A stretch of 51,958 nucleotides of DNA. It comes from Limosilactobacillus vaginalis DSM 5837 = ATCC 49540 (lineage in GTDB: Bacteria; Bacillota; Bacilli; Lactobacillales; Lactobacillaceae). The DNA lies in NCBI RefSeq assembly GCF_000159435.1, contig NZ_GG693414.1, positions 66,234 through 118,191 on the forward strand, given 5' to 3'. Below, one piece after another: positions 42,530-50,990 of this stretch (position 1 is the stretch's first letter; every line of letters starts with the position of its first letter). The translations under genes and the position numbers were made by a program. A model generated the notes under the pieces. The model was not told the DNA's origin and did not search any database. It saw nothing but the letters and a program-made list of their open reading frames with translations.

Positions 42530-43453
42530 ATGTCTAAAGTTGTGGCAATTGTTGGCCCTACAGCGGTAGGTAAAACTGCCCTATCAATCGAAATAGCAAC
42601 CGCCCTTAATGGTGAAGTAATATCAGGTGATTCAATGCAAGTGTATAAGCACTTGGATATTGGTACAGCTAAGGTAACGACTGAAGAAATGGCAGGAATT
42701 CCTCATCACCTGATTGATATTTGTGATGTTGAACAGCAATATTCAGTTGCTAAGTTTAAACAGGAAGCCAATTCCTGGATTGAAAAGATCAGTAACGCTA
42801 AACGGTTACCACTAATCGTTGGCGGAACCGGATTTTATTTGCAGTCATTAACGAATAACCTTTCATTAGGTGGTCACCAGGATAATGATCGTTCGGCAAT
42901 AATCCGCCAACATTGGCAAAAAATTTTAGAAGCAAATGGTGCTCATTACCTCTGGCAACAACTGGAAAAGAAGGACCGCCAGGCAGCAATGGCAATCCCT
43001 GAAAATAATTCACGGAGGGTGATTCGCGCACTGGAAGTAATCGAAACCAGTGGTCGGCTATTCTCTCAACAGCATCAGGCACAATCAATGGATGATTTCC
43101 TACTGATTGGCCTTACCACAGCTCGGCCAGTATTGTATGACCGTATTAATCACCGGGTTGACCTGATGATGAAATCTGGATTAATTGATGAAGCTAAATG
43201 GTTATATGATAAGGGCGGAATTGAATTACCAGCTGGGAAGGGAATTGGCTATCATGAGTTATTTCCTTACTTTGCTGGTAAGTGTTCTCTTGATGATGCT
43301 GTTAATAAAATTAAACAAGATTCACGTCATTATGCTAAACGGCAACTGACTTGGTTTAGAAATAAGATGGATGTTCACTGGTTTGATCTGGTAAGCGGTC
43401 AAAATAATACTAACGAAATTAAACAATTTATTTCTTCATGGTTAAAAAATTAA
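42530..43453 (+). CDS. miaA: tRNA dimethylallyltransferase (MiaA)
   Basis: Adds dimethylallyl to A37 of tRNAs reading UNN codons. 307 residues. The P-loop GPTAVGKTALSIE is at residues 8-20; SGDSMQVYKHLDIGTAK is the family signature, with DDIGTAKVT-like region and later GGTGFYLQSL and GIGYHEL. AAGGAG precedes the ATG. miaA is often followed by hfq or glnR-glnA; here glnA follows after a 238-base leader. Confidence 0.94.
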   Translation: MSKVVAIVGPTAVGKTALSIEIATALNGEVISGDSMQVYKHLDIGTAKVTTEEMAGIPHHLIDICDVEQQYSVAKFKQEANSWIEKISNAKRLPLIVGGTGFYLQSLTNNLSLGGHQDNDRSAIIRQHWQKILEANGAHYLWQQLEKKDRQAAMAIPENNSRRVIRALEVIETSGRLFSQQHQAQSMDDFLLIGLTTARPVLYDRINHRVDLMMKSGLIDEAKWLYDKGGIELPAGKGIGYHELFPYFAGKCSLDDAVNKIKQDSRHYAKRQLTWFRNKMDVHWFDLVSGQNNTNEIKQFISSWLKN

Positions 43454-43473
43454 AGTTTTTGTGCTGATTTGGT

Positions 43474-43497
43474 TATAATCAGGTTAAAACGTTTTCA
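43474..43497 (+). promoter_or_regulatory. Candidate -10 and CRE-like site upstream of glnA
   Basis: TATAAT at 43474-43479 is followed at 43484-43497 by TTAAAACGTTTTCA, which matches TGWNANCGNTNWCA at all but the second base. It lies at the expected start of transcription. No -35 of quality is found. The leader to glnA is 190 bases long and has an AT-rich hairpin at 43579-43603. Confidence 0.4.
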
Positions 43498-43691
43498 GTA
43501 AATTGACTTAATGATTTTCAATTGGTATCCTTAAGCAGTACTAAGGAAACAGGGTTGCTTAATGAAAACAAGTTATTTAATTTAGATTGGTCTAGTCTAA
43601 ATTTTAAATTGAAACTGGCCAGCAAAATTATTATTTACTTTCTTTTATTAAGTGACTTGGTCAAGGTGTCTTCAAGAAAGGGAATGAATTT

Positions 43692-45035
43692 ATGGCTAGA
43701 CATTTATATACCAAAGATGAAATACGTCAAATGGTTAAAGATGAGGATATTCGCTTCTTACGGGTGATGTTCACTGATTTGTTAGGAACAATTAAGAGTG
43801 TTGACTTACCGGTTAGCCAACTTGATAAGTTAATGGATAATAAAATCATGTTTGATGGTTCTTCAATCGATGGTTTTGTGCGGATTGAGGAAAGTGACAT
43901 GTACCTTTACCCTGATATGTCAACTTGGTTAGTCTTCCCTTGGGGAGCTGATCACGGAAAGGTTGCTCGGGTGATTTGCAGTGTTCACATGACAGATGGT
44001 ACGCCATTCTCAGGTGATCCACGGAACAACCTCAAACGAGTTGTAAAAGAAATGCAAAAGATGGGCTTCAAGTCATTCAATATTGGCCCTGAACCAGAAT
44101 TCTTCCTTTTTAAGACGGATGATAACGGTAACCCAACTACTAAGGTTAACGATTCTGAAAATTACTTTGATATGGAACCAGCAGATATTGGTGAAGATTG
44201 CCGGCGTGATATTGTCCTGGCATTAGAAAAGATGGGCTTTGATGTTGAAGCAGCGCACCATGAAGTTGCTCCTGGTCAGCATGAAGTTGATTTCAAGTAC
44301 TCTAATGCACTTGAAGCGGCTGATAATATTCAAACATTCAAGCTGGTTGTTAAGACAATTGCCAAGAAGTACGGCTTACACGCAACGTTTATGCCAAAAC
44401 CATTGTCTGGAATTAATGGCTCAGGAATGCACCTTAACATGTCACTCTTTACTCAAGATGGCAAGAATGCATTCTATGACGAAAACGATAAGGACCAATT
44501 ATCAGAAACTGCTTACCATTTCTTAGGCGGTTTGATGAAGCACGCACGGAGTTATACCGCAATTGTCAACCCAATTGTTAACTCTTATAAGCGGTTAGTT
44601 CCAGGTTATGAAGCACCGGTTTATGTTGCTTGGTCAACCTCTAATCGTTCACCATTAGTCCGGATTCCAAATGACCGGGGAATGGGAACACGGCTTGAAT
44701 TGCGGTCAGCTGATCCTGCAGCTAACCCATACTTAGCAATTGCTGCAGTTCTTGAAGCGGGACTTGATGGCCTGCGGAACAACTTGCCACCGGTTCACAA
44801 TGTTGATGAAAATATCTATGACATGACTGTTAAGGAACGGAAGAGCAAGGGAATTGTTAACTTACCTGATACCTTACACAGTGCATTAAAGGACTTAGCT
44901 GATGATGAAGTGATTAAGGGCTCAATGGGTGAACACCTATACCAAAGCTTTGAAGAGGCTAAGACCCGTGAATATGACGCTTACCGTGCTCATGTTTCTG
45001 ATTGGGAACGGCAACGCTACATGGAACAATATTAA
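43692..45035 (+). CDS. glnA: Glutamine synthetase (type I)
   Basis: ATP-dependent synthesis of glutamine from glutamate and ammonia. 447 residues, the GSI-alpha length of Firmicutes. Visible features are FDGSSIDGF near 55-63, the GPEPEFFLF metal segment, [18 protein letters not shown] and NRSPLVRIP. The Glu and Arg residues typical of GlnR/TnrA-interacting Firmicute enzymes were not checked. There is no glnR gene upstream, unlike many Firmicutes. AAAGGGA precedes the ATG. Followed by a strong hairpin. Confidence 0.94.
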   Translation: MARHLYTKDEIRQMVKDEDIRFLRVMFTDLLGTIKSVDLPVSQLDKLMDNKIMFDGSSIDGFVRIEESDMYLYPDMSTWLVFPWGADHGKVARVICSVHMTDGTPFSGDPRNNLKRVVKEMQKMGFKSFNIGPEPEFFLFKTDDNGNPTTKVNDSENYFDMEPADIGEDCRRDIVLALEKMGFDVEAAHHEVAPGQHEVDFKYSNALEAADNIQTFKLVVKTIAKKYGLHATFMPKPLSGINGSGMHLNMSLFTQDGKNAFYDENDKDQLSETAYHFLGGLMKHARSYTAIVNPIVNSYKRLVPGYEAPVYVAWSTSNRSPLVRIPNDRGMGTRLELRSADPAANPYLAIAAVLEAGLDGLRNNLPPVHNVDENIYDMTVKERKSKGIVNLPDTLHSALKDLADDEVIKGSMGEHLYQSFEEAKTREYDAYRAHVSDWERQRYMEQY

Positions 45036-45062
45036 TAGTTTCGCGCCATAATAAAATAGCAA

Positions 45063-45104
45063 ATAATGAGGGACTGAGTGATAGTGCTTGCGGTCCCTCA
45101 TTAT
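45063..45104 (+). terminator. Hairpin terminator of glnA
   Basis: Arms ATAATGAGGGAC (45063-45074) and GTCCCTCATTAT (45093-45104) with an 18-base loop. The T run after the stem is poor, so it may act mainly as a stabilising 3' structure. Confidence 0.65.
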
Positions 45105-45120
45105 CTGTGCTTGAATGAAA

Positions 45121-45180
45121 TTGACAAATGGCAACATTCCGATACAATTAAACATGTTGCAGTCACGAATTCGTTCGTGA
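45121..45180 (+). promoter_or_regulatory. gltX promoter and 5'-leader hairpin
   Basis: TTGACA (45121-45126), 16-base spacer, TACAAT (45143-45148). Downstream a seven-base perfect stem TCACGAA/TTCGTGA (45163-45169 and 45174-45180) closes a TTCG tetraloop. The hairpin would be near the transcript 5' end, 27 bases before the start codon. It may stabilise the mRNA. Confidence 0.65.
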
Positions 45181-45206
45181 AACAGATATAAAGGAGAATC
45201 GCAAAC

Positions 45207-46709
45207 ATGGATGACAAGAAGGTCAGAGTTCGCTACGCACCTAGTCCAACAGGTTTCTTACACATTGGTAATGCGCAGTCAGCCCTTTTTAATTATTTAT
45301 TTGCTCGTCACTTTAACGGCACAATGGTATTACGGATTGAAGATACTGATACCAAGCGAAACGTTAAAGACGGAGAAGAAAGTCAACGGGAAAACTTGCA
45401 TTGGTTAGGAATTGATTGGGATGAAGGTCCTAACAAGCCTAATCCAAAGTATGCCCCATACCGTCAAAGTGAACGGAACAAGAAGGGAATTTACCATAAA
45501 TACATTCAAGAACTTCTTGATAAGGGTTTAGCCTACAAAGACTACTCAACTGAAGAAGAGCTTGCTGAAATGCGTGAACGGCAACGCGCTAACAATGAAG
45601 CACCTCATTATGATGGCCGTTGGTATGGCAAGAGTAAAGAAGAACAAAAGGCTGCCGAAGCAAAGGGCTTAAAGCCAACTATTCGTTTCCACTTACCTAA
45701 GGACCACGAATACGAATGGAATGATATTGCTCGGGGACACGTTTCATTCAATTCTGATAATCTTGGTGGAGATTTCATCATTGAAAAGAGTGACGGAATG
45801 CCTACTTACAATTTCGCGGTTGTTGTTGATGATCACACGATGGACATTACTCACGTATTACGTGGTGCTGATCATATTTCAAACACACCAAAGCAAATTG
45901 CAATTTATGAAGCATTAGGCTGGGAACACCCAACTTTCTGCCATATTCCATTGATCTTTAACCCAAAGACACGGAAGAAGTTGAGTAAGCGTGACAAGGA
46001 TACTTTGCAATTCATTAGCGAATACAAGAAGCACGGTTACCTTCATGAAGCAATCTTTAACTTCATTGCATTCTTGGGTTGGTCACCAGTTGGCGAACGC
46101 GAAATCTACTCCAAGGACGAATTGATCAAGGTTTATGATCCTAAGCGGATGTCTAAGGCACCAGCTTACTTTGACCAAAAGAAGCTTGATTGGATGAATG
46201 CCCAATACATTAAGAGTATGTCTGTTGAGGAATTGACTGACCGGACTATGGAATTGGTTAAGGAAGGCGAGACTGAAGAAGCTAAGCGCCTTCAATCAAT
46301 CCCAGAAGAACAGTTAAAGAACTTGATTATGAAGACAATCCATGTTCATCAACGTGATGTTAATAAGTTGCTCGAAGTGATTGAATATGTTTGGTCCTAC
46401 TACAACGTTCTTGATAAAAACTTCAATTACGATCTAATTAAGGACAATGAAGACTTCAATAATGATGATGTTTTAGCTGTCTTAACTGGATTGAAAGAAA
46501 AACTTGAAAACGGTGCGGATGACTACAGTCAAGCAATTAAGGAAGTCGGTAAAGCTACTGGTGTTAAGGGACGTGGTTTGTACTTCCCACTTAATTTAGC
46601 ATTTACTGGTTCAACTTCTGCTCCACAAATTTATGAGATTATGGATATCTATTCTCGTGATACAGATATTGAATTGCTTGACCGGATGATCAAGGCACTT
46701 CAAGCTTAA
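45207..46709 (+). CDS. gltX: Glutamate--tRNA ligase
   Basis: 500-residue class I synthetase. The HIGH motif occurs in [17 protein letters not shown] (near 10-24) and the KMSKS equivalent is [10 protein letters not shown] (near 257). The C-terminal anticodon-binding part is helical. In Gram-positive bacteria lacking GlnRS, GluRS may also charge tRNA-Gln for GatCAB correction; no gat genes are in this window. AAAGGAG precedes the ATG. Confidence 0.95.
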   Translation: MDDKKVRVRYAPSPTGFLHIGNAQSALFNYLFARHFNGTMVLRIEDTDTKRNVKDGEESQRENLHWLGIDWDEGPNKPNPKYAPYRQSERNKKGIYHKYIQELLDKGLAYKDYSTEEELAEMRERQRANNEAPHYDGRWYGKSKEEQKAAEAKGLKPTIRFHLPKDHEYEWNDIARGHVSFNSDNLGGDFIIEKSDGMPTYNFAVVVDDHTMDITHVLRGADHISNTPKQIAIYEALGWEHPTFCHIPLIFNPKTRKKLSKRDKDTLQFISEYKKHGYLHEAIFNFIAFLGWSPVGEREIYSKDELIKVYDPKRMSKAPAYFDQKKLDWMNAQYIKSMSVEELTDRTMELVKEGETEEAKRLQSIPEEQLKNLIMKTIHVHQRDVNKLLEVIEYVWSYYNVLDKNFNYDLIKDNEDFNNDDVLAVLTGLKEKLENGADDYSQAIKEVGKATGVKGRGLYFPLNLAFTGSTSAPQIYEIMDIYSRDTDIELLDRMIKALQA

Positions 46710-46721
46710 TCTTAAAATATA

Positions 46722-46787
46722 AATGATAGAAGAAACTATGAGTAGGGTCTAAGAGAGACTATACTATAGCTTCTTCTATTTTATTTT
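46722..46787 (+). terminator. Intrinsic terminator of gltX
   Basis: A long hairpin with arms GATAGAAGAA (46725-46734) and TTCTTCTATT (46771-46780) and inner ACTAT/ATAGT-type pairings, followed by a T-rich stretch. Confidence 0.75.
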
Positions 46788-46875
46788 TAAAACTTAACTA
46801 AGAAACTTGACCATTACTGAACAAAAGACGTAACCTAGTAAATGACGATAAAATTTAAAAACGAGGTTGTTAAAG

Positions 46876-48051
46876 ATGGTTGAGATGAAACAATACATGC
46901 GGAAATCATTAAATGATGTTCCTAAGCTAAAAATTTTTGAATTTAGTAATTATGCCTCACAATTTGACAATGTGATTAAATTTACAATTGGCGAACCAGA
47001 TTTTAATACGCCAGAATATATTAAAGATGCAGCAATTAAGAGCATTAAGAATAATCGAACTCACTATGCACCGCAACGAGGGACTGCAGGCCTTCTAAAA
47101 GCGGTTGCAAATTTCTTAGCTCAAAACTATGATTTGCATTATAATCCCCAAACCGAGATTTTAATTACTAACGGGGTAACTGAGGGAGTCTATTCAGCAA
47201 TTACTGCAATCACTAATCCCGGTGATGTAATTTTAGTTCCAACACCAACTTTTTCGATCTATAGTCCTGATGCGGTGATTGCTGGCGGGACCGCTGTTGA
47301 GGTTGATACCTCAAAGACGGATTTTAAATTAACTCCCGAATTATTGAAGTCCTATTTGGATAAGTATGGTGACCGAGTTAAAGGGGTTGTTTTCGTTAAT
47401 CCATCAAACCCAACCGGAATAGCTTATACTCAAGAAGAACTGGATGCTCTTGCTAAATTAATTAAGGGTAAACCAATTTTTGCAATTAGTGATGAGATTT
47501 ATAGTGAACTAATTTATGATGGCGGGTATGCTTCGATGGCGCGGGCGTTACCTGAGCAGACAATTTTAACAAATGGTCTTTCCAAATCATACGCAATGAC
47601 TGGTTGGCGGATTGGTTACCTTTGTGCACCAGAAGCAATTACTAATGAAATTTTTAAGGTTCACTCGTTTGTAATGACGGACGTTGCAACCTTTACTCAG
47701 GATGCTGCTGAAGCGGCCTTAAAGGGTGGTACGGCGGCAACTAAGAAAATGGACGAAAAATATATTCAACGGCGTGATTATATGAAGAAACGGTTGGCAG
47801 CAATGGGGTTTGATTGCAGCCGACCGATGGGAGCATTCTATATTTTTGCTAAAATTCCTGACTTCTTAGAGCAAGATGATACTAAGCTTGTTTATGATCT
47901 TGTTAAGAATGCGCGGGTTGCGGTTACAGCAGGTTCTTACTTTGGCAAGGGTGGCAATGGCTACTTACGGTTTAGCTATGCAACTAGTATGGACCAAATT
48001 AAAGAGGGAATGGATCGCTTAGAGCAGTACGTTAATCAGGCACGTCAGTAA
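46876..48051 (+). CDS. Class I/II pyridoxal-phosphate aminotransferase
   Basis: 391-residue fold-type I aminotransferase. It has the Asn in VFVNPSNPTG, Asp-Tyr equivalents in AISDEIYSELIY and the PLP lysine in TNGLSKSYAMTGWRIGY. The substrate-binding Arg is in GYLRFSYATS. It resembles the AraT/PatA group (aromatic or N-acetyl-LL-diaminopimelate aminotransferase). No lysine-pathway genes are nearby, so the substrate is open. The start is ATG 46876, with GAGG at 46863-46866, rather than TTG 46867. Confidence 0.9.
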   Translation: MVEMKQYMRKSLNDVPKLKIFEFSNYASQFDNVIKFTIGEPDFNTPEYIKDAAIKSIKNNRTHYAPQRGTAGLLKAVANFLAQNYDLHYNPQTEILITNGVTEGVYSAITAITNPGDVILVPTPTFSIYSPDAVIAGGTAVEVDTSKTDFKLTPELLKSYLDKYGDRVKGVVFVNPSNPTGIAYTQEELDALAKLIKGKPIFAISDEIYSELIYDGGYASMARALPEQTILTNGLSKSYAMTGWRIGYLCAPEAITNEIFKVHSFVMTDVATFTQDAAEAALKGGTAATKKMDEKYIQRRDYMKKRLAAMGFDCSRPMGAFYIFAKIPDFLEQDDTKLVYDLVKNARVAVTAGSYFGKGGNGYLRFSYATSMDQIKEGMDRLEQYVNQARQ

Positions 48052-48061
48052 TATTTAATTC

Positions 48062-48120
48062 AAAAAACGACTCATAGTATTTGATGTTACTCAAGTACCA
48101 TGGGCCGTTTTAGGATCTTT
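48062..48120 (+). terminator. Probable terminator of the aminotransferase gene
   Basis: An imperfect hairpin pairs AAAACG...CATAGTATTTGA with TCAAGTACCATG...CGTTTT, followed by AGGATCTTTT. Confidence 0.6.
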
Positions 48121-48133
48121 TCTATAGTTTAAA

Positions 48134-48168
48134 AGAATTCAAGAGGCTCTGGAGTAAGCCTCTTGAAT
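48134..48168 (-). terminator. Terminator of the 41-residue gene
   Basis: On the minus strand, TTCAAGAGGCT and AGCCTCTTGAA arms (48138-48148 and 48157-48167) are followed by TTCTTTT. Confidence 0.8.
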
Positions 48169-48193
48169 AAAGAGTGAATTGCTTCAAAAAAAG

Positions 48194-48319
48194 TTAATCG
48201 CTCAGCTTCTTGGCGTCAGCATCAATCTTTGCAAAACCAGAACCATCTGGCTTCTTGTTGCTACGCTTTTCCATGGCTTTACGTGCCATTTCCTTACGTT
48301 CTTGCTTACTAAGTGCCAT
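48194..48319 (-). CDS. Small basic protein, 41 residues, function unknown
   Basis: Reading frame of 42 codons with ATG 48319, AGAGG ribosome binding site at normal spacing, its own consensus-type promoter (TTGAAT-16-TATAAT on the minus strand) and its own terminator. The product begins MALSKQERKEMARKAM and has 11 Lys and 3 Arg against 4 Asp and 3 Glu, a strongly basic N-terminal helix and a GSGFAKID segment. No signal peptide or TM. The complete transcription unit argues that it is real, although the length is below common cut-offs. Confidence 0.75.
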   Translation of the reverse strand: MALSKQERKEMARKAMEKRSNKKPDGSGFAKIDADAKKLSD

Positions 48320-48356
48320 CTAACTTCGCCTCTTTCCGAAACGCTTCAACAACATA

Positions 48357-48418
48357 GATAATACACAAATGTGTTATATCTATACAATAATTATAACCTA
48401 TTTTATTTTAAATTCAAC
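48357..48418 (-). promoter_or_regulatory. Promoter and palindrome of the 41-residue gene
   Basis: Minus strand: TTGAAT (48417-48412), 16-base spacer, TATAAT (48395-48390). Near the expected start lies an inverted repeat with GATAATACACA (48357-48367) and TGTGTTATATC (48370-48380), nine of eleven pairs matching. This is a good position for a repressor. Confidence 0.5.
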
Positions 48419-48435
48419 GATCGGTGGGTAAATGT

Positions 48436-48468
48436 AAAGAAACTCTTCAATAATTTATGAAGTTCTTT
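48436..48468 (+). promoter_or_regulatory. Inverted repeat upstream of the three-gene operon
   Basis: AAAGAA plus CTTCA on the left (48436-48449) pair with TGAAG plus TTCTTT on the right (48458-48468), with a three-base bulge. No clear promoter was found for the operon; this repeat could be part of its control region. Confidence 0.35.
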
Positions 48469-48528
48469 AAATCTTACAGCAAGTCGATTAAGATAAAAAC
48501 TAGTTATTAAAGTGAGGAGCGGTGCATA

Positions 48529-49416
48529 ATGGCAATTTCAGGACACGAACAGGTTGCTCATGACGTAAGCGGAATTATTAATCAGCGAATCGCTGAAAAG
48601 GTTTCCTTCCTGCGCCAGGTTGATGAAGCAGTAAAAGATCACCATGATAAAAAAATTTATCAGTTATTGGATAATCAACGTTATGCTAAGGAGATTGAAC
48701 ATCGGGAACAAAAACCCAATAACCAAAGCGTAATGAGCTTAGTTGATGATATTACTAATTACTTAAGCAACTTCTTAAGCATTAAATTAATTGATTATTT
48801 AGGAAAGAAGTACCCATTCTTTTATTATGAGGAATACGAGACTGGCCATTACCGGATCTATTTTGGTAATTGGTGGGATCGCCGTGAATTTGGTGAATTG
48901 GACGTTCTCAATGTTCGCTTCCTGTTTAATGATGATGAATATGATAAGTTGAAGAAGACATTTGAATTGTCCCGTGATAATAAGCGGTACAATAGTGATA
49001 AAATTGATAAGATTTCTGCTGAGAACGATCGGCTACAAGACTTAATCGATCATCAGCGTGAACGTGAAGAGCAGCGGACAAAGTTACAAGAACAACTAAA
49101 GGATGTTAGCTCACGTTCAGGAATTTGGGAAAGTACTAAGAATAAGGAAAGTCGACAAAGTCTGATTGATGCTCTTCAAAAATTAGAAGATGAAGAGGAA
49201 GAATCACGAACAGCTGCTCAAACAATCAAGGATAATGAGCAGGTAGTTTTGTCGCTTTCAAAAGAAAATACGATTTTGAGCTATGAGCAAAAGAGTATTT
49301 TAGACACGTTTGGTTCCTTTGAAGACTTTGAGTTAGCCAATCGCAATTTATATGCTAACTACATTAAGAGCTTATCTGATGACCAAGAAAAGCAGGTGAC
49401 AGATGATGAACAATAA
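48529..49416 (+). CDS. Coiled-coil protein of unknown function (operon gene 1)
   Basis: 295 residues, no signal or TM segment. N-terminal part (about 1-140) is a mixed fold with FFYYEEYETGHYRIYFGNWWDRREFG. From about residue 145 to 240 heptad-like, charged sequence (SAENDRLQDLIDHQREREEQ, then KLEDEEEE) predicts coiled coil. The C-terminus is acidic. I do not recognise a family; automated tools may call it SbcC-like because of the coiled coil alone. A GTGAGGAG-type site precedes the ATG. It overlaps the next gene by 11 bases, so the three genes should be translated together. Confidence 0.75.
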   Translation: MAISGHEQVAHDVSGIINQRIAEKVSFLRQVDEAVKDHHDKKIYQLLDNQRYAKEIEHREQKPNNQSVMSLVDDITNYLSNFLSIKLIDYLGKKYPFFYYEEYETGHYRIYFGNWWDRREFGELDVLNVRFLFNDDEYDKLKKTFELSRDNKRYNSDKIDKISAENDRLQDLIDHQREREEQRTKLQEQLKDVSSRSGIWESTKNKESRQSLIDALQKLEDEEEESRTAAQTIKDNEQVVLSLSKENTILSYEQKSILDTFGSFEDFELANRNLYANYIKSLSDDQEKQVTDDEQ

Positions 49417-50404
49417 ACAAATGTTGAATCAACCATCTGAACAGTTAAATGCCTTGGCCCATTCTTTTGATCACGGTCTAGAAATTGGTCAACATTACGT
49501 TAAACTTTTAACTAAACTAGCTCAAACAGATGACGCTCATGATCTCCTCACCGCAACAAATGATTTAGTAAATCTAGATTTAGAGGATGCGTTTGTTAAG
49601 TTTCCTCAGCACTATCAGGTTGCTGATTATTATTTGCTGTTAATGGGACGATTGCTAGAAATGCACTCTAATGCGGAATTCAAAATTACTGAAGATCCAA
49701 CGAGTCACCGTTTTTACGCAACAATTTCTGCATTAGGTGAAAAGGTTCTCTTTCATTTTATTAAGGATGCGGAAGGAAATGCTGCTTTTACGGATGTCAA
49801 TGATAATGAACCAATTTTTTCTTTAAACCTCAAGCATCAAATGCTGCGGTTTAATAATAAGGCACTTGTAAACTACTTTATTATTAATGGGTTGAAAAAG
49901 TATTCTGATCTTGACTTGCGTTCGGCAATTAAACCGTTGTTACTTTTCGCTCAGGCACTTCACGACGATTTGAACTTTGTAATTGATCGGGGGATCCTCG
50001 GTACAAGTAACCAACAGCACTATGATTTAGCGCAGCCTGAACTATCATTAACTGTAATCGATCGGTTGTTTGTTGCTACGGCTGAAACTGATTACATGCT
50101 ATTTAATTTGCCAAAGAATAATGGTGCTGAATTGCGGCTTGAACGTCAGGTTAACCTTGATCTTTCGTTTGATCCTGATGACTATAGTCAACAATGGTTC
50201 TTCTCTGTTCAAGATCCTGACGCCCAGGTTTCGTTTTTCGATTTATTGCTTCATTACCAGTTGATTCGTGATTGGTACTTAAGTAATCGTGATGAATTAG
50301 CAGTTAAGTCGGATCCGTTAATGTTTGCCGATGATGAGCAAGTTGAACAGGGTGAGACAATAACTGATGAGCCAGTTCTTGAGGATGATGAGCAAAATGA
50401 TTAA
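49406..50404 (+). CDS. Protein of unknown function (operon gene 2)
   Basis: 332 residues, no TM or signal peptide, no recognised domain. Helical N-terminal portion (SEQLNALAHSFDHGLEIGQHYVKLL), a beta-rich middle (RFYATISALGEKVLFHFI) and a later stretch LFVATAETDYMLFNLPKN. The last 25 residues are strongly acidic (EPVLEDDEQND). The start is ATG 49406, with AGGTG at 49394-49398; the ATG at 49403 is too close. It overlaps gene 1 by 11 bases and gene 3 by 8. Confidence 0.72.
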   Translation: MNNKQMLNQPSEQLNALAHSFDHGLEIGQHYVKLLTKLAQTDDAHDLLTATNDLVNLDLEDAFVKFPQHYQVADYYLLLMGRLLEMHSNAEFKITEDPTSHRFYATISALGEKVLFHFIKDAEGNAAFTDVNDNEPIFSLNLKHQMLRFNNKALVNYFIINGLKKYSDLDLRSAIKPLLLFAQALHDDLNFVIDRGILGTSNQQHYDLAQPELSLTVIDRLFVATAETDYMLFNLPKNNGAELRLERQVNLDLSFDPDDYSQQWFFSVQDPDAQVSFFDLLLHYQLIRDWYLSNRDELAVKSDPLMFADDEQVEQGETITDEPVLEDDEQND

Positions 50405-50924
50405 TTGGACAACATTACTTCATCAAGTAATCGATTTGGAACTCGATGTGGACGAGGCAAAGGAGCTGACGATCGGTCCAGAAGCACGGAAGCAAACGAT
50501 CTTTGTTGCGTTGGATGTAGAATTAGCAAAGCTTGCCAATAGCAATGGTTGGTTTAATGTTCTTGACCAGCCGACGGAAGATGCCCCAAAAGCCTTTGAG
50601 CACTACTTGAAATCACTTGAATTATTGTTGCTATTCAGTGCTAAGCAGCAGTGGACACATTTGATTGTTATGGACCAAAAACAATGGGATTTAATTAAAC
50701 GAACTAAACCAACAACAAAACTTGCCGATCTTAATAAGCAGTACTTAGCAATTAAACACTTCCTTAATGATCCTTACTACAATCATCGTCAAGAAAGTTT
50801 TCGACATGCTTGGCATCTCCTAATAAAATGGGGAATGGTTGATTTAGGATTTAGTAGCGAAGAAATTACTACTAAGTATAAAGAATTAATTGAGCAACAA
50901 CGAGCTCATTGGTTAAAAGATTAA
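50397..50924 (+). CDS. Dimeric dUTPase-like (MazG-fold) protein with altered active site (operon gene 3)
   Basis: 175 residues. The helical pattern fits the all-alpha dimeric dUTPase family (dUTPase_2): IFVALDVELAKLANS aligns with ALxVELxELANE, FEHYLKSLELLLLFS aligns with EEYVDGLHFLLSL, and the C-terminal GFSSEEITTKYKELIEQQRAHW aligns with the usual closing helix. Active enzymes need a Glu where ELAKLAN has Lys and an Asp where YLKSL has Lys. With both substituted, Mg2+-dependent hydrolysis is probably lost. The family match is by eye. The start is ATG 50397; earlier in-frame ATGs have unsuitable spacing. Confidence 0.65.
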   Translation: MINWTTLLHQVIDLELDVDEAKELTIGPEARKQTIFVALDVELAKLANSNGWFNVLDQPTEDAPKAFEHYLKSLELLLLFSAKQQWTHLIVMDQKQWDLIKRTKPTTKLADLNKQYLAIKHFLNDPYYNHRQESFRHAWHLLIKWGMVDLGFSSEEITTKYKELIEQQRAHWLKD

Positions 50925-50942
50925 ACCCGTTAATAGCAAAAA

Positions 50943-50971
50943 AAGGGACTGGCCAAAACGCCAGTCCCTTA
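50943..50971. terminator. Bidirectional terminator
   Basis: Perfect 11-base arms AAGGGACTGGC (50943-50953) and GCCAGTCCCTT (50960-50970), six-base loop. The A run to the left makes it strongest for the leftward small gene; it may also end the three-gene operon. Confidence 0.88.
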
Positions 50972-50990
50972 TTTGTTGAATCGAAAACGA

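Noticed and set aside
43522-43767. 81-codon frame upstream of and overlapping glnA
   Set aside because: No ribosome binding site, it overlaps the glnA start in another frame, and the composition is not protein-like. It is the glnA leader.
48179-48361. 60-codon forward frame in the gap after the aminotransferase
   Set aside because: It is antisense to the 41-residue gene, which has a promoter, ribosome binding site and terminator; the forward frame has none.
48529-49416. SbcC-type exonuclease subunit
   Set aside because: Only the coiled coil would match; no Walker motifs or zinc hook are present and the length is far below SbcC.
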